From Candidatus Pelagibacter communis (GTDB taxonomy: Bacteria > Pseudomonadota > Alphaproteobacteria > Pelagibacterales > Pelagibacteraceae): a DNA stretch of 64,000 bases. The stretch is from the NCBI RefSeq assembly GCF_012932795.1, contig NZ_LANA01000002.1, positions 62,001 through 126,000 on the forward strand, read 5' to 3'. Shown here piece after piece: positions 9,127 through 17,520 of this stretch (positions are counted from its first letter, which is position 1; each line of letters opens with the position of its first letter). The notes under the pieces were generated by a model, which saw only the letters and a program-made list of their open reading frames with translations, was not told the DNA's origin and ran no database searches. The position numbers and the translations under genes were made by a program.

Positions 9127-10203
9127 ATGCAAATTATTAATAAAATATTTAGATTACAAAAAGTATATATATTTTTTTTTTCAATAGTCTTATTTATAAT
9201 AATTTTTTCCACAACTTATTTGAAAGCTGATGCTTTTAGAGTATCTGATATTGAAATCTCATCCTCATTTGACCTAAATTTTAAGAAAAATACAGTAATA
9301 GATGCTGGCTTTCATATTTCTTTCTCAAATTTACTTTCAATGATTACAACCTCAGGTGATAAAAACAAAATTAAAAATGTTTCAACAAAGGAACTAAAAA
9401 GTATGATTGATTCTTTTACCATTAGTAATGAGAAATTTACAAATAATGTATATTTTGCAAAACTTGAAACATCATTTAATAAAAAAAAAATTTTAACCTT
9501 TTTAGAAAAAAAAAATATATTTCCCTCAATACCAATAAAAAATAAAGTTTTATTAATACCAATATTAGTAGATATAGAAAGTAATAGTGTTTATCTATTT
9601 GATAATATTTTCTACAAGAGATGGAACAAAAAGAAAGAAAAATATCAATTGTTAGATTATATATTACCAACAGAAGATCTTGAAGATTTGAGTAAAATTC
9701 AAAATATGCTGGACACCATAGATACATATGATTTTGCGAATTTGATTAAAAAATATGATTTAAAAGATCATATAATTCTAATAATATATAAAAATAAAGA
9801 TGAATTTAAGACTCTTTCAAAGATAAATTTAAATGACTCACTTAAAATAAATAATAAGACATATTCTCAAATTAATTTAAATAATGAAGAAGATGTTGAA
9901 AAAATTTTAAAAAAATTAAAAAATACTTATGAGGATCAATGGAAAAAAAATAATGAAATTAATACATCCATAAAACTTCCTTTAACTTTATCAATAAAGT
10001 CAGGGGAATATAAGAAGATTATTGCTTTAGAGAATACACTCAACAATATCGATTTAGTAGCAGATTTTTATATATCAAATTTTGATAATAATAACACTCA
10101 ATACAAAATAATTTATAATGGACCACCTAATTTTTTTTTTAATGATATGAATAATAAAAATTTTAATCTAGTTATAGAAAATAATATTTGGATAATTAAA
10201 TGA
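9127..10203 (+). CDS. DUF2066-family secreted/membrane protein
   Basis: This 358-residue protein has an N-terminal signal or anchor (VYIFFFSIVLFIIIFSTTYL, then KADA). It fits DUF2066, a family of unknown function commonly found next to hda in alphaproteobacteria. The family-like part is the N-terminal half (FRVSDIEISSSFDLNF; AKLETSFNKKKILTFLEKK). The C-terminal half is Asn/Lys-rich and not informative. It overlaps hda by 4 bp (ATGA). The assignment relies on both sequence pattern and neighbourhood. Confidence 0.7.
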   Translation: MQIINKIFRLQKVYIFFFSIVLFIIIFSTTYLKADAFRVSDIEISSSFDLNFKKNTVIDAGFHISFSNLLSMITTSGDKNKIKNVSTKELKSMIDSFTISNEKFTNNVYFAKLETSFNKKKILTFLEKKNIFPSIPIKNKVLLIPILVDIESNSVYLFDNIFYKRWNKKKEKYQLLDYILPTEDLEDLSKIQNMLDTIDTYDFANLIKKYDLKDHIILIIYKNKDEFKTLSKINLNDSLKINNKTYSQINLNNEEDVEKILKKLKNTYEDQWKKNNEINTSIKLPLTLSIKSGEYKKIIALENTLNNIDLVADFYISNFDNNNTQYKIIYNGPPNFFFNDMNNKNFNLVIENNIWIIK

Positions 10204-10862
10204 AAAATTTAAATCAACTATTATTAAAATTTGACTACGAACAAAATTTTAAAGATGATGATTTTTATGTTGGAAAAAGTAATTTTTACCCATTTGAGCT
10301 AATAAATAATTGGCCCAAATGGGAAAAAAACTTTTTAAATATAAGTGGAGAAAAATTTTCTGGCAAAACTCATTTAACCAATATCTTTATAAAAAAATTT
10401 AAAGGAATAAGAATCCATTCTAATAAATTGTGTAATAAAAATTTAGAAACTGTTAAACTTAATCAAAATGTAGTTTTAGAAGATTTAAATGCAGATATTG
10501 ACGAGAAGCTTGCTTACACTTTATTCAATATAATTGATCAAGATAATAAATTTTTAATAATTACTTCTTTAAAACCAATAGCTGAAATTAGTTTTAAGTT
10601 AAAAGATTTCAGGTCAAGAACTAGAAATTGTCTTCTAGCAAAAATTGAAAACCCTGATGATGAACTAATGTTTGCATTAATTCTTAAAAATTTATCTGAT
10701 AGACAGATTACATTAGATAAAAAATTGATTGATTTTATTATTAAAAGAGTTGATAGATCGTATAGTAAAATATTTGAATTCATATATAAAATTGACAAGA
10801 TTAGTTTAAAAAAAAAAAAATCAATTGACTTTAAGATTATTAATGAAGCATTAGAAAAATAG
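10200..10862 (+). CDS. hda: DnaA-homologous replication regulator, Hda/DnaA-like
   Basis: This is a DnaA-like AAA+ protein without the DNA-binding domain (220 residues). The N-terminus resembles Hda/DnaA proteins (LLLKFDYEQNFKDDDFYVG), with a Walker A-like ISGEKFSGKTHLT near residues 47-59 and a Walker B-like VVLEDLNADID. In E. coli, Hda with the sliding clamp stimulates ATP hydrolysis by DnaA after initiation. Whether this copy does so is inference. The gene sits in the frequent order purN-purM / DUF2066-hda and ends immediately before aspS. Confidence 0.8.
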   Translation: MKNLNQLLLKFDYEQNFKDDDFYVGKSNFYPFELINNWPKWEKNFLNISGEKFSGKTHLTNIFIKKFKGIRIHSNKLCNKNLETVKLNQNVVLEDLNADIDEKLAYTLFNIIDQDNKFLIITSLKPIAEISFKLKDFRSRTRNCLLAKIENPDDELMFALILKNLSDRQITLDKKLIDFIIKRVDRSYSKIFEFIYKIDKISLKKKKSIDFKIINEALEK

Positions 10863-12647
10863 TTGAATAAATATAGAACACATAATTGTAACGAATTAAC
10901 TAAAGATAATAGTGGACAAGAAATTGTATTATCTGGATGGATTAATAAAAAAAGAGATCATGGAAATCTTTTGTTTATTGACTTAAGAGATAATTATGGA
11001 ATGACACAATGTATTATTGATAAAAGTAATGATTTTTTTAAATTATTAGAAAAAACCCAGTTAGAAAGTGTAATTAAGATTATTGGAAAAGTTGTTGAGA
11101 GAAGTGAAGATACCATCAATTCTGAACTTAAAACTGGTGACATAGAGGTCAATATTGATAAATTTGAAGTACTGGGAAAATGTAAGGAACTTCCAATGCC
11201 TGTTTTTAGTGATCAAGAATATGCTGAAGAAATTAGACTTAAATATAGATATTTAGACTTAAGAAGAAAAAAAATTCATGACAATATTATTTTAAGATCA
11301 AAAGTTATTTCTTTTATTAGAAATGAAATGTTTAAACTTGGATTTTTAGAGTTTCAAACACCAATACTTACTTCTTCGAGTCCTGAAGGTGCTAGGGATT
11401 TTTTGGTACCAAGTAGATTAAACCCAGGTAAATTTTATGCCTTACCACAAGCACCACAACAATTTAAACAATTAATAATGGTATCGGGATTTGATAAATA
11501 TTTTCAAATTGCCCCATGTTTTAGAGATGAAGATGCTAGAGCAGATAGAAGTCCTGGTGAATTCTATCAGCTAGATTTAGAAATGTCATTTGTTGAACAG
11601 GAAGACATTTTTCAGGTTGTAGAAAAATTGATAGTGAATGTTTTTACAAATTTTTCTTCAAAAAAATTAATATATGAAAAATTTCCAAGAATTTCTTATG
11701 ATGAGTCAATGCTTAAGTATGGAACAGATAAACCTGATTTAAGAAACCCATTAATTATTTATGATTTATCAGACATATTTATACGTGATGATGTTACTTT
11801 TGAAATATTTAAAAAACTTGTAAAATCTGGATCTAAAGTAAGATGTATAGTAACCAAGAATACAAAAGAAAAACCTAGAAGTTTTTTTGACAACATTGAT
11901 AAATGGGCTAAGGAACAAGGTGCGTCTGGTCTTGCTTATTTTACAATTGAAAAAAATGAAAATATTTCAGCTAAGGGACCAGTAGGTAAATTTTTTTCAA
12001 AAGAAGCGTTAGAAGAAATCACAAAAATTACAGGAGCTGAAGTTGGGGATAGTATATTTTTAGCTTGTGGTAAAATAAATGATGTAGAAAAAATTTCCTC
12101 TCAAGCTAGAGATAAAATTGCTAAAGATTTAGACTTAATTAATGAAAATATTTTTGCATTTTGCTGGATTGTTGATTATCCAATGTTTGAAAAAAATAAA
12201 ATGACTAATAAAATTGAATTTAGCCACAACCCATTTTCAATGCCTCAGGGAGATGTAAAAGATATTGATTTTGATAATCCACTTAGCATTAAAGCATATC
12301 AATATGATATTGTCTGTAATGGAATAGAATTATCTTCTGGTGCAATTAGAAATCACATACCAGAACTGATGTATAAATTATTCTCAATTGCTGGGTATAA
12401 AAAAGAACAAGTTAATGATAAATTTAGTGGCATGATTAACGCACTTAGTTATGGTTCACCTCCTCATGGAGGTATAGCACCAGGAATAGATAGAATTATA
12501 ATGCTTTTAGCTAACGAGAAGAATATTAGAGAAGTTACAATGTTTCCAATGAATCAAAATGCCCAAGACTTAATGATGAATGCTCCCTCAGAAGTTAATG
12601 AAGAGCAACTTAAAGAACTTGGATTGGCTTTAAAACTTAAAAAATAA
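10863..12647 (+). CDS. aspS: Aspartyl-tRNA synthetase
   Basis: This class II aminoacyl-tRNA synthetase charges tRNA with aspartate (594 residues, bacterial-type length with a GAD insertion). Features are an N-terminal OB fold (VLSGWINKKRDHGNLLFIDL), motif 2 with QIAPCFRDEDARADRSPGEF, and motif 3 with GIAPGIDRIIMLL. The start codon is TTG and directly follows the hda stop TAG; the first residues, NKYRTHNCNEL, match the usual family start. Discriminating and non-discriminating forms cannot be separated from this sequence alone. Confidence 0.96.
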   Translation: MNKYRTHNCNELTKDNSGQEIVLSGWINKKRDHGNLLFIDLRDNYGMTQCIIDKSNDFFKLLEKTQLESVIKIIGKVVERSEDTINSELKTGDIEVNIDKFEVLGKCKELPMPVFSDQEYAEEIRLKYRYLDLRRKKIHDNIILRSKVISFIRNEMFKLGFLEFQTPILTSSSPEGARDFLVPSRLNPGKFYALPQAPQQFKQLIMVSGFDKYFQIAPCFRDEDARADRSPGEFYQLDLEMSFVEQEDIFQVVEKLIVNVFTNFSSKKLIYEKFPRISYDESMLKYGTDKPDLRNPLIIYDLSDIFIRDDVTFEIFKKLVKSGSKVRCIVTKNTKEKPRSFFDNIDKWAKEQGASGLAYFTIEKNENISAKGPVGKFFSKEALEEITKITGAEVGDSIFLACGKINDVEKISSQARDKIAKDLDLINENIFAFCWIVDYPMFEKNKMTNKIEFSHNPFSMPQGDVKDIDFDNPLSIKAYQYDIVCNGIELSSGAIRNHIPELMYKLFSIAGYKKEQVNDKFSGMINALSYGSPPHGGIAPGIDRIIMLLANEKNIREVTMFPMNQNAQDLMMNAPSEVNEEQLKELGLALKLKK

Positions 12648-12649
12648 TA

Positions 12650-13474
12650 TTACTTTTTACCTTTTAAACTTATTTTAACATCTGATAGATCCACAAGGTT
12701 TTTTTTGTAATTATTTCTAACAAACCCTTTGCTAGTAATATCTTTTACAATTTTAAGTAGTTGATTTTGATCTTCTGTATTTTCCTCCTCAGGTGAAGAT
12801 CTATCCGATCCACCAATAGCTGGTGTATGCGCCAGGTCTTCTCTGCTTTGGTATGAAATAGCCAATTCTCTAAAAATATAATCTAAAATTGAAGATGCAC
12901 TTATTATTCTGTCATTGCCGTAAACTTTTCCAGATGGTTCAAATTTCGTATCGACATAAGCACTTATAAACTCATCTAAAGGAACGCCATACTGGAGTCC
13001 AAGTGATATAGCTATAGCAAAATTATTCATTAAAGCTTTTACTAGTTCTCCCTCTTTACTTGTATCAATAAATATTTCACCTATTTTACCATCTTCATAT
13101 TCACCAGTATGTAAATAAACTTTATGATCACCAATAGTTGCCTTTTGAATATAGCCTTTTCTTCTATCAGGCATACTAAATCTCTTACCCACACCTTCAG
13201 TAATCTTCTTTACAAATGTAGTATTATTTTCTTTTGAAATAATTTTTGATTGGTTTTGCTCAGTTAAAATGTCTAATTTTTTTGTTTCTGTTACTTTATT
13301 GTTATTTGGATCTAAACTTTTTGTTTTTCTAGTATCAAGTTTAACATCTAAAACTTCAAATTTTCCATCGTCACGTTTTTCAAGATTTGCTAATTCTGCT
13401 TCATTAACATCATCTAAGTAGTGATTAACTTTAAAGCTGCATGTGTAATAAGTTTCTACTAAATATTTTGCCAT
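12650..13474 (-). CDS. Stand-alone TSCPD-domain protein (NrdJ C-terminal homologue)
   Basis: This 274-residue protein matches the C-terminal domain of B12-dependent (class II) ribonucleotide reductase NrdJ, not its catalytic barrel. The match covers roughly residues 100-215: [60 protein letters not shown] and [14 protein letters not shown]. The N-terminal about 100 residues ([15 protein letters not shown]...) and the acidic, Ser/Glu-rich linker after residue 215 are not recognised. No catalytic subunit lies nearby. Split NrdJ proteins are known in some bacteria, so a partner elsewhere is possible. An independent role is equally possible. Confidence 0.8.
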   Translation of the reverse strand: MAKYLVETYYTCSFKVNHYLDDVNEAELANLEKRDDGKFEVLDVKLDTRKTKSLDPNNNKVTETKKLDILTEQNQSKIISKENNTTFVKKITEGVGKRFSMPDRRKGYIQKATIGDHKVYLHTGEYEDGKIGEIFIDTSKEGELVKALMNNFAIAISLGLQYGVPLDEFISAYVDTKFEPSGKVYGNDRIISASSILDYIFRELAISYQSREDLAHTPAIGGSDRSSPEEENTEDQNQLLKIVKDITSKGFVRNNYKKNLVDLSDVKISLKGKK

Positions 13475-13588
13475 TTTTCCTTTATTTAATTTTAATTTTG
13501 AATCTTAAGATAAATAATTTATATACAATTACTTACTTTAGTCTAATCTAAATTATACAATTTAAGATTGAAGAATAAGCAAAATTAT

Positions 13589-13948
13589 ATGTTGACACTT
13601 TTAAAAAAAATTTTCATTTGGTGGAATCAAGAGACTCTTGGAACTAAATTAAAAACCTTATTTTATGGAAGACTTGTAGGAAGTGACTCTTTTGGCAACA
13701 AGTACTATGAGAGCAAAGATGGAAAAAGATGGGTTATTTACGGTGGTGAAATTGATGCTTCAAAAATTCCAAATGAATGGTATTCATGGATTCACTTTAC
13801 TAAAAATAAAATTGAAATGATGCATCAATTTAAAAAATATGATTGGCAGAAGCCTCATCAATCAAATCAAACAGGTACAGAAAACGCTTATCACCCAAAT
13901 AAAAACAATGAACAAATCAAAAAAAAATATAGTAGTTGGAAAAGTTAA
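13589..13948 (+). CDS. NDUFA12-family complex I accessory subunit
   Basis: This 119-residue protein belongs to the NDUFA12/B17.2 family, a supernumerary subunit of mitochondrial and alphaproteobacterial NADH dehydrogenase. The characteristic stretches are FYGRLVGSDSFGNKYYES, RWVIYGGEIDASKIPNEWYS and WIHFTKNKI. I chose ATG 13589; an in-frame TTG at 13568 would add seven residues. The DUF2155 gene overlaps its 3' end by 41 bp in another frame. The NDUFA12-DUF2155-acc neighbourhood is common in alphaproteobacteria. It probably acts at the membrane arm/stalk of complex I on the cytoplasmic side. Confidence 0.88.
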   Translation: MLTLLKKIFIWWNQETLGTKLKTLFYGRLVGSDSFGNKYYESKDGKRWVIYGGEIDASKIPNEWYSWIHFTKNKIEMMHQFKKYDWQKPHQSNQTGTENAYHPNKNNEQIKKKYSSWKS

Positions 13949-14312
13949 TTTCATAATAATTTTAATATTTTTTTTTACGATTATTGCATCTAAAATTTAT
14001 TCCTCAGAAAATATAGAAGGTCTATTTATCGAAATAAAAGTTTTAGATAAAGTTAGCTCAAAAACAAATCTCTTAAAACTAAAAATTGGAAAAGAAAAAA
14101 TATTTAAAAATTTATTGATAAAAAGTCTTAAATGCAAAAATTCAGAATTTGATGATAACCCAGAAATAACCGCGTATATTCAAGTCAAAGATTTAACAAA
14201 TAAAGACAACGACGAAGTATTTATATTTAATGGATGGACTTTTTCGTCTAGTCCAGCAATCAATCCATTTGATCACCCCGTTTATGATATTTGGTTGACT
14301 AAATGTTATTAA
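13908..14312 (+). CDS. DUF2155-domain exported protein
   Basis: This 134-residue protein has an N-terminal signal segment (VNFIIILIFFFTIIAS, then KIYSS). The DUF2155 core follows: EIKVLDKVSSKTNLLKLKIG, SLKCKNSEFDD, IFNGWTFSSSPAINPFDHPV and YDIWLTKC. The ATG at 13908 is preferred because upstream codons in this frame lie within NDUFA12 and are not signal-like. The function is unknown; the protein is probably periplasmic. It shares a TTAA stop with convergent accC. The 41-bp overlap with NDUFA12 is long even for this genome. Confidence 0.85.
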   Translation: MNKSKKNIVVGKVNFIIILIFFFTIIASKIYSSENIEGLFIEIKVLDKVSSKTNLLKLKIGKEKIFKNLLIKSLKCKNSEFDDNPEITAYIQVKDLTNKDNDEVFIFNGWTFSSSPAINPFDHPVYDIWLTKCY

Positions 14313-15646
14313 ATAACTTTTTCATTATCTAACCAACTCACATTAAAATCAGAATCAACAAATTTTTTATGGTTAAGTAAGATTTTATGAAGTGGTATTG
14401 TTGTAGTGATGCCTTCAATTACAAACTCATCTAAAGAGCGATTCATTCTTTGAATTGCTTCTGTTCTATTTCTTCCATGAGTAATCACTTTACAAACCAT
14501 ACTGTCATAGTAAGGAGTAACTTTATAGCCTTGATAAATTGCTCCATCTACCCTTGTTCTAAAACCAGATGGCTGATGACACATACCTATAGTTCCAGGA
14601 GAGGGTTGAAAATTTCTACTTGCATCCTCAGCATTAATTCTACATTCAATTGCATGTCCTCTTGGGTTAATATCACTTTGTTTAAGTGCTGTTTCACCAG
14701 TGTAGGCTATCCAAATTTGCTCTTTAATTATATCAATACCAGTAACCATTTCTGTAACTGGATGCTCTACTTGAACCCGTGTGTTCATTTCTAAAAAATA
14801 AAATTTTCCATCTTCATAAATAAATTCTACTGTTCCGGCACCCTCATAGCCAATTTTGCTAACCATATTTACTGTTCTTTCAAAAAGATCTTTTCTAATT
14901 GGATCTGTTAAAATTGGGCTAGGGGTTTCTTCTATCAATTTTTGATGTCTCCTTTGAACAGAACAATCTCTTTCATGTAAATGAACAGTTCTGTTTTTTC
15001 CAGATAACACTTGAACTTCAATATGTCTTGGGTTTTGAAAAAATTTTTCAATGTATATCTCATCATTACCAAAATATTTTTTTGCCTCGGATTTTGCTGT
15101 TGAAAATAATGTTTCAAATTCCTCTTCTTTGTGGACAATTTTCATTCCCTTGCCACCACCACCAGCGGATGCCTTTATTAAAACTGGAAAACCTATCTTT
15201 TTACAAATTTCTTTAGCTGACTCTATGTCTGTTATACCACCTTCTGAACCCTCAATAACTGGTAAACCGTGTTCTTTGGCAATTTTTTTTGCTTGAATTT
15301 TATCTCCCATCATTTCTATGAGCTTTGAAGATGCACCAATAAATTTAATATTATTTTTCTCTAATACTTCAGCAAAATTTGCATTTTCAGACAAAAAACC
15401 ATATCCAGGATGAACTGCCTCTGCTTTTGTAAGCTCAATCGCAGACATTAATGCTGGCACATTTAAATAACTATTTGCTGGTTGATGTGAGCCAATGCAA
15501 ATACTTTCATCTGCAAGTCTTACATGCATACTATCTCTATCGACATCAGAATGAACAGCAACTGTTGCTATTCCCCATTCTTTACACGCACGTATAACTC
15601 TGACTGCAATCTCCCCACGGTTTGCAATTAGAATTTTTTTAAACAT
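14309..15646 (-). CDS. accC: Acetyl-CoA carboxylase, biotin carboxylase subunit
   Basis: This is the cytosolic ATP-grasp enzyme that carboxylates biotin on AccB, the first half-reaction of acetyl-CoA carboxylase in fatty acid synthesis (445 residues, normal length). It shows KILIANRGEIAVRVIRACKE at the N-terminus, the Gly-rich KASAGGGGKGMK loop and EMNTRVQVEHPVTE near the active site. It is immediately downstream of accB on the same strand (1-bp overlap) in the usual order aroQ-accB-accC. Its stop codon shares TTAA with the convergent DUF2155 gene. Confidence 0.97.
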   Translation of the reverse strand: MFKKILIANRGEIAVRVIRACKEWGIATVAVHSDVDRDSMHVRLADESICIGSHQPANSYLNVPALMSAIELTKAEAVHPGYGFLSENANFAEVLEKNNIKFIGASSKLIEMMGDKIQAKKIAKEHGLPVIEGSEGGITDIESAKEICKKIGFPVLIKASAGGGGKGMKIVHKEEEFETLFSTAKSEAKKYFGNDEIYIEKFFQNPRHIEVQVLSGKNRTVHLHERDCSVQRRHQKLIEETPSPILTDPIRKDLFERTVNMVSKIGYEGAGTVEFIYEDGKFYFLEMNTRVQVEHPVTEMVTGIDIIKEQIWIAYTGETALKQSDINPRGHAIECRINAEDASRNFQPSPGTIGMCHQPSGFRTRVDGAIYQGYKVTPYYDSMVCKVITHGRNRTEAIQRMNRSLDEFVIEGITTTIPLHKILLNHKKFVDSDFNVSWLDNEKVI

Positions 15647-16071
15647 TATTCAACGATAATAATAGTTTGACCATACTCAACTGGTTGGCCATCTTCTACA
15701 CAAATTTCTTTAATTATTCCATCCACTGTAGAAGGAACATGATTCATAGTTTTCATAGCCTCAACTATCATAATTGTTTCACCCTTTTTAATTTTTTTTC
15801 CAACTTCAGAAAATTTTTTAGCTCCGGGCTCTGGTGAGTGATAAGCAGTACCTATGATAGGAGACTTAACTTCAGTTCCAGTTTCATTCTTAGGTATTTC
15901 TTTTATAGAAGTTGAAGGAGATGTCGCGACACTTAAAACTTTATTTGAGTTAGAAATATTTGATTTTGATACTTTTATTTTTGTATCTTTATTAGTGTAT
16001 TCAATCTCAGTTAAATTAAACTCATTTAAGTAGTCATTTAATTCTTTAATTAATTTTTTATCTATTTTCAT
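15646..16071 (-). CDS. accB: Acetyl-CoA carboxylase, biotin carboxyl carrier protein
   Basis: This is the biotin carrier subunit of acetyl-CoA carboxylase (141 residues). The N-terminal about 65 residues form a variable region and linker. The C-terminal biotinyl domain carries VEAMKTMNHV with the biotin-accepting Lys at about position 107, flanked by GKKIKKGETI and EDGQPVEYGQTI. It overlaps aroQ by 14 bp and accC by 1 bp, indicating one transcript. Confidence 0.96.
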   Translation of the reverse strand: MKIDKKLIKELNDYLNEFNLTEIEYTNKDTKIKVSKSNISNSNKVLSVATSPSTSIKEIPKNETGTEVKSPIIGTAYHSPEPGAKKFSEVGKKIKKGETIMIVEAMKTMNHVPSTVDGIIKEICVEDGQPVEYGQTIIIVE

Positions 16072-16507
16072 TTTCTAGCATCTTTTGCATTGCAATTATG
16101 GCCAAAATATAACCATTATCACCTAAACCAAAAATCCCACCAGTTGCAACATCGCTGATTAAAGATTTGTGTCTAAATTCCTCTCTTTTATATATATTTG
16201 ATATGTGAAGTTCAATAATTGGTTTCTTGTAAATATCTAGAGCATCCCTAATAGCAACAGATGTGTGAGTAAAGCCAGCTGCATTAATGATTATGCCATC
16301 AAACTTTTCTTTAGCTTTTTGTATAGCTGTAATTAATTCACCCTCTACATTTGATTGATAAAAATTTAAATTAATTTTCAATTCTTTGGCTTTGTTTAAA
16401 CAATTTTCTTTCAATTTTTCAAAAGTTATTGATCCATATTGTGATTGTTCTCTTTTACCTAATAGATTAAGGTTAGGACCATTAATAATTATTATATTTT
16501 TGCTCAT
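16058..16507 (-). CDS. aroQ: 3-dehydroquinate dehydratase, type II
   Basis: This enzyme dehydrates 3-dehydroquinate in the shikimate pathway (149 residues from ATG 16507, normal for type II). It shows IIIINGPNLNLLGKREQSQY with the conserved Asn and Arg residues and catalytic Tyr, INAAGFTHTSVAIRDAL, and ELHISNIYKREEFRHKS with the catalytic His. A longer frame to 16552 would add a hydrophobic, non-homologous leader, so it was not used. The divergent thiS start is only 16 bp away. Confidence 0.95.
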   Translation of the reverse strand: MSKNIIIINGPNLNLLGKREQSQYGSITFEKLKENCLNKAKELKINLNFYQSNVEGELITAIQKAKEKFDGIIINAAGFTHTSVAIRDALDIYKKPIIELHISNIYKREEFRHKSLISDVATGGIFGLGDNGYILAIIAMQKMLENENR

Positions 16508-16523
16508 TAGACTCTTATACATT

Positions 16524-16742
16524 ATGAAAAAAATAAAAAAAATAAAAATCAAGATAAATGGTAAAATTTTGATAATAAATGAAAATTTAAGCCTCTCATT
16601 TTTTCTAAAAGAACTAAAAATTCCTGTAAAAAAAGTAGCAATTGAATTAAATCAGGAAATAATAGATAAAAATAAAACAAATAAAATAAAACTGAAAAAA
16701 AATGATAAAATAGAAATTGTTCATTTTATTGGAGGTGGTTAA
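16524..16742 (+). CDS. thiS: Sulfur carrier protein ThiS
   Basis: This 72-residue ubiquitin-like sulfur carrier delivers sulfur for thiazole formation in thiamine synthesis. It shows the pattern [20 protein letters not shown], then VAIELNQEI, and ends IVHFIGGG. The C-terminal Gly-Gly is the site of adenylation and thiocarboxylation. The upstream in-frame extension to 16386 lies antisense to aroQ and was rejected. The codons for the terminal glycines (GGAGGTGGT) also form the ribosome binding site of thiG. No thiF-like activating enzyme is present in the window. Confidence 0.9.
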   Translation: MKKIKKIKIKINGKILIINENLSLSFFLKELKIPVKKVAIELNQEIIDKNKTNKIKLKKNDKIEIVHFIGGG

Positions 16743-16746
16743 AAAA

Positions 16747-17520
16747 ATGAATAAAGATAAATTAATAGTAGCTAAAAAAAAATTTGATTCTAGACTAATA
16801 GTAGGTACTGGAAAATATCAAAGCATGTCAGAATGTGCAAAAGCCATAAAGTTATCTGGTGCTGAAATAGTAACTGTAGCTGTAAGGAGAGTTAATATCT
16901 CAGATAAAAAAAAACCCTTACTTATGGACTATATAGATCCAAAAAAAATTACCTACCTTCCAAATACAGCTGGGTGTTTTAATTCCAAAGAAGCACTTAG
17001 AACATTAAGGTTGGCAAGAGAGATTGGTGGATGGAAATTAGTAAAACTTGAAGTTTTAGGAGATAAAAAAAACTTATTTCCTGATATGATTGAAACTTTA
17101 AAGTCTACCGAGGTTTTATCTAAAGAAGGATTTAAAGTAATGGTATATTGCAGTGATGACCCGTTGATGGCTAAGAGATTAGAAAATGTTGGAGCCTGTG
17201 CGATTATGCCTTTAGCTGCACCTATAGGGTCAGGACTTGGAATTCAAAATACAACAAATATTAAAATTATAAGAAGTCAAACAAAACTTCCTTTAATAAT
17301 TGATGCTGGTTTAGGTCAAGCCTCAGATGCAGCTATTGCAATGGAGCTGGGTTGTGATGGAGTTTTGGCTAATACAGCAATTGCTAAAGCTAAAAAACCA
17401 TTTGAAATGGCGTTAGCTTTTAAAAATGCAGTTACTGCTGGAAGACAATCCTTTTTAGCGGGACGTATAGAAAAATCTATATATGGGAGCGCATCCTCAC
17501 CAACAACTGGAATTATTTAA
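16747..17520 (+). CDS. thiG: Thiazole synthase
   Basis: This enzyme builds the thiamine thiazole phosphate from DXP, ThiS-thiocarboxylate and an imine donor (257 residues). It shows [12 protein letters not shown] at the start, [14 protein letters not shown], and [18 protein letters not shown], with the Schiff-base Lys at about residue 100. [17 protein letters not shown] and [20 protein letters not shown] form the phosphate-binding loops. The start at 16747 sits 8-11 nt after a GGAGGTGG sequence. The gene ends in a TTAA shared with convergent RNase E/G. Confidence 0.96.
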   Translation: MNKDKLIVAKKKFDSRLIVGTGKYQSMSECAKAIKLSGAEIVTVAVRRVNISDKKKPLLMDYIDPKKITYLPNTAGCFNSKEALRTLRLAREIGGWKLVKLEVLGDKKNLFPDMIETLKSTEVLSKEGFKVMVYCSDDPLMAKRLENVGACAIMPLAAPIGSGLGIQNTTNIKIIRSQTKLPLIIDAGLGQASDAAIAMELGCDGVLANTAIAKAKKPFEMALAFKNAVTAGRQSFLAGRIEKSIYGSASSPTTGII

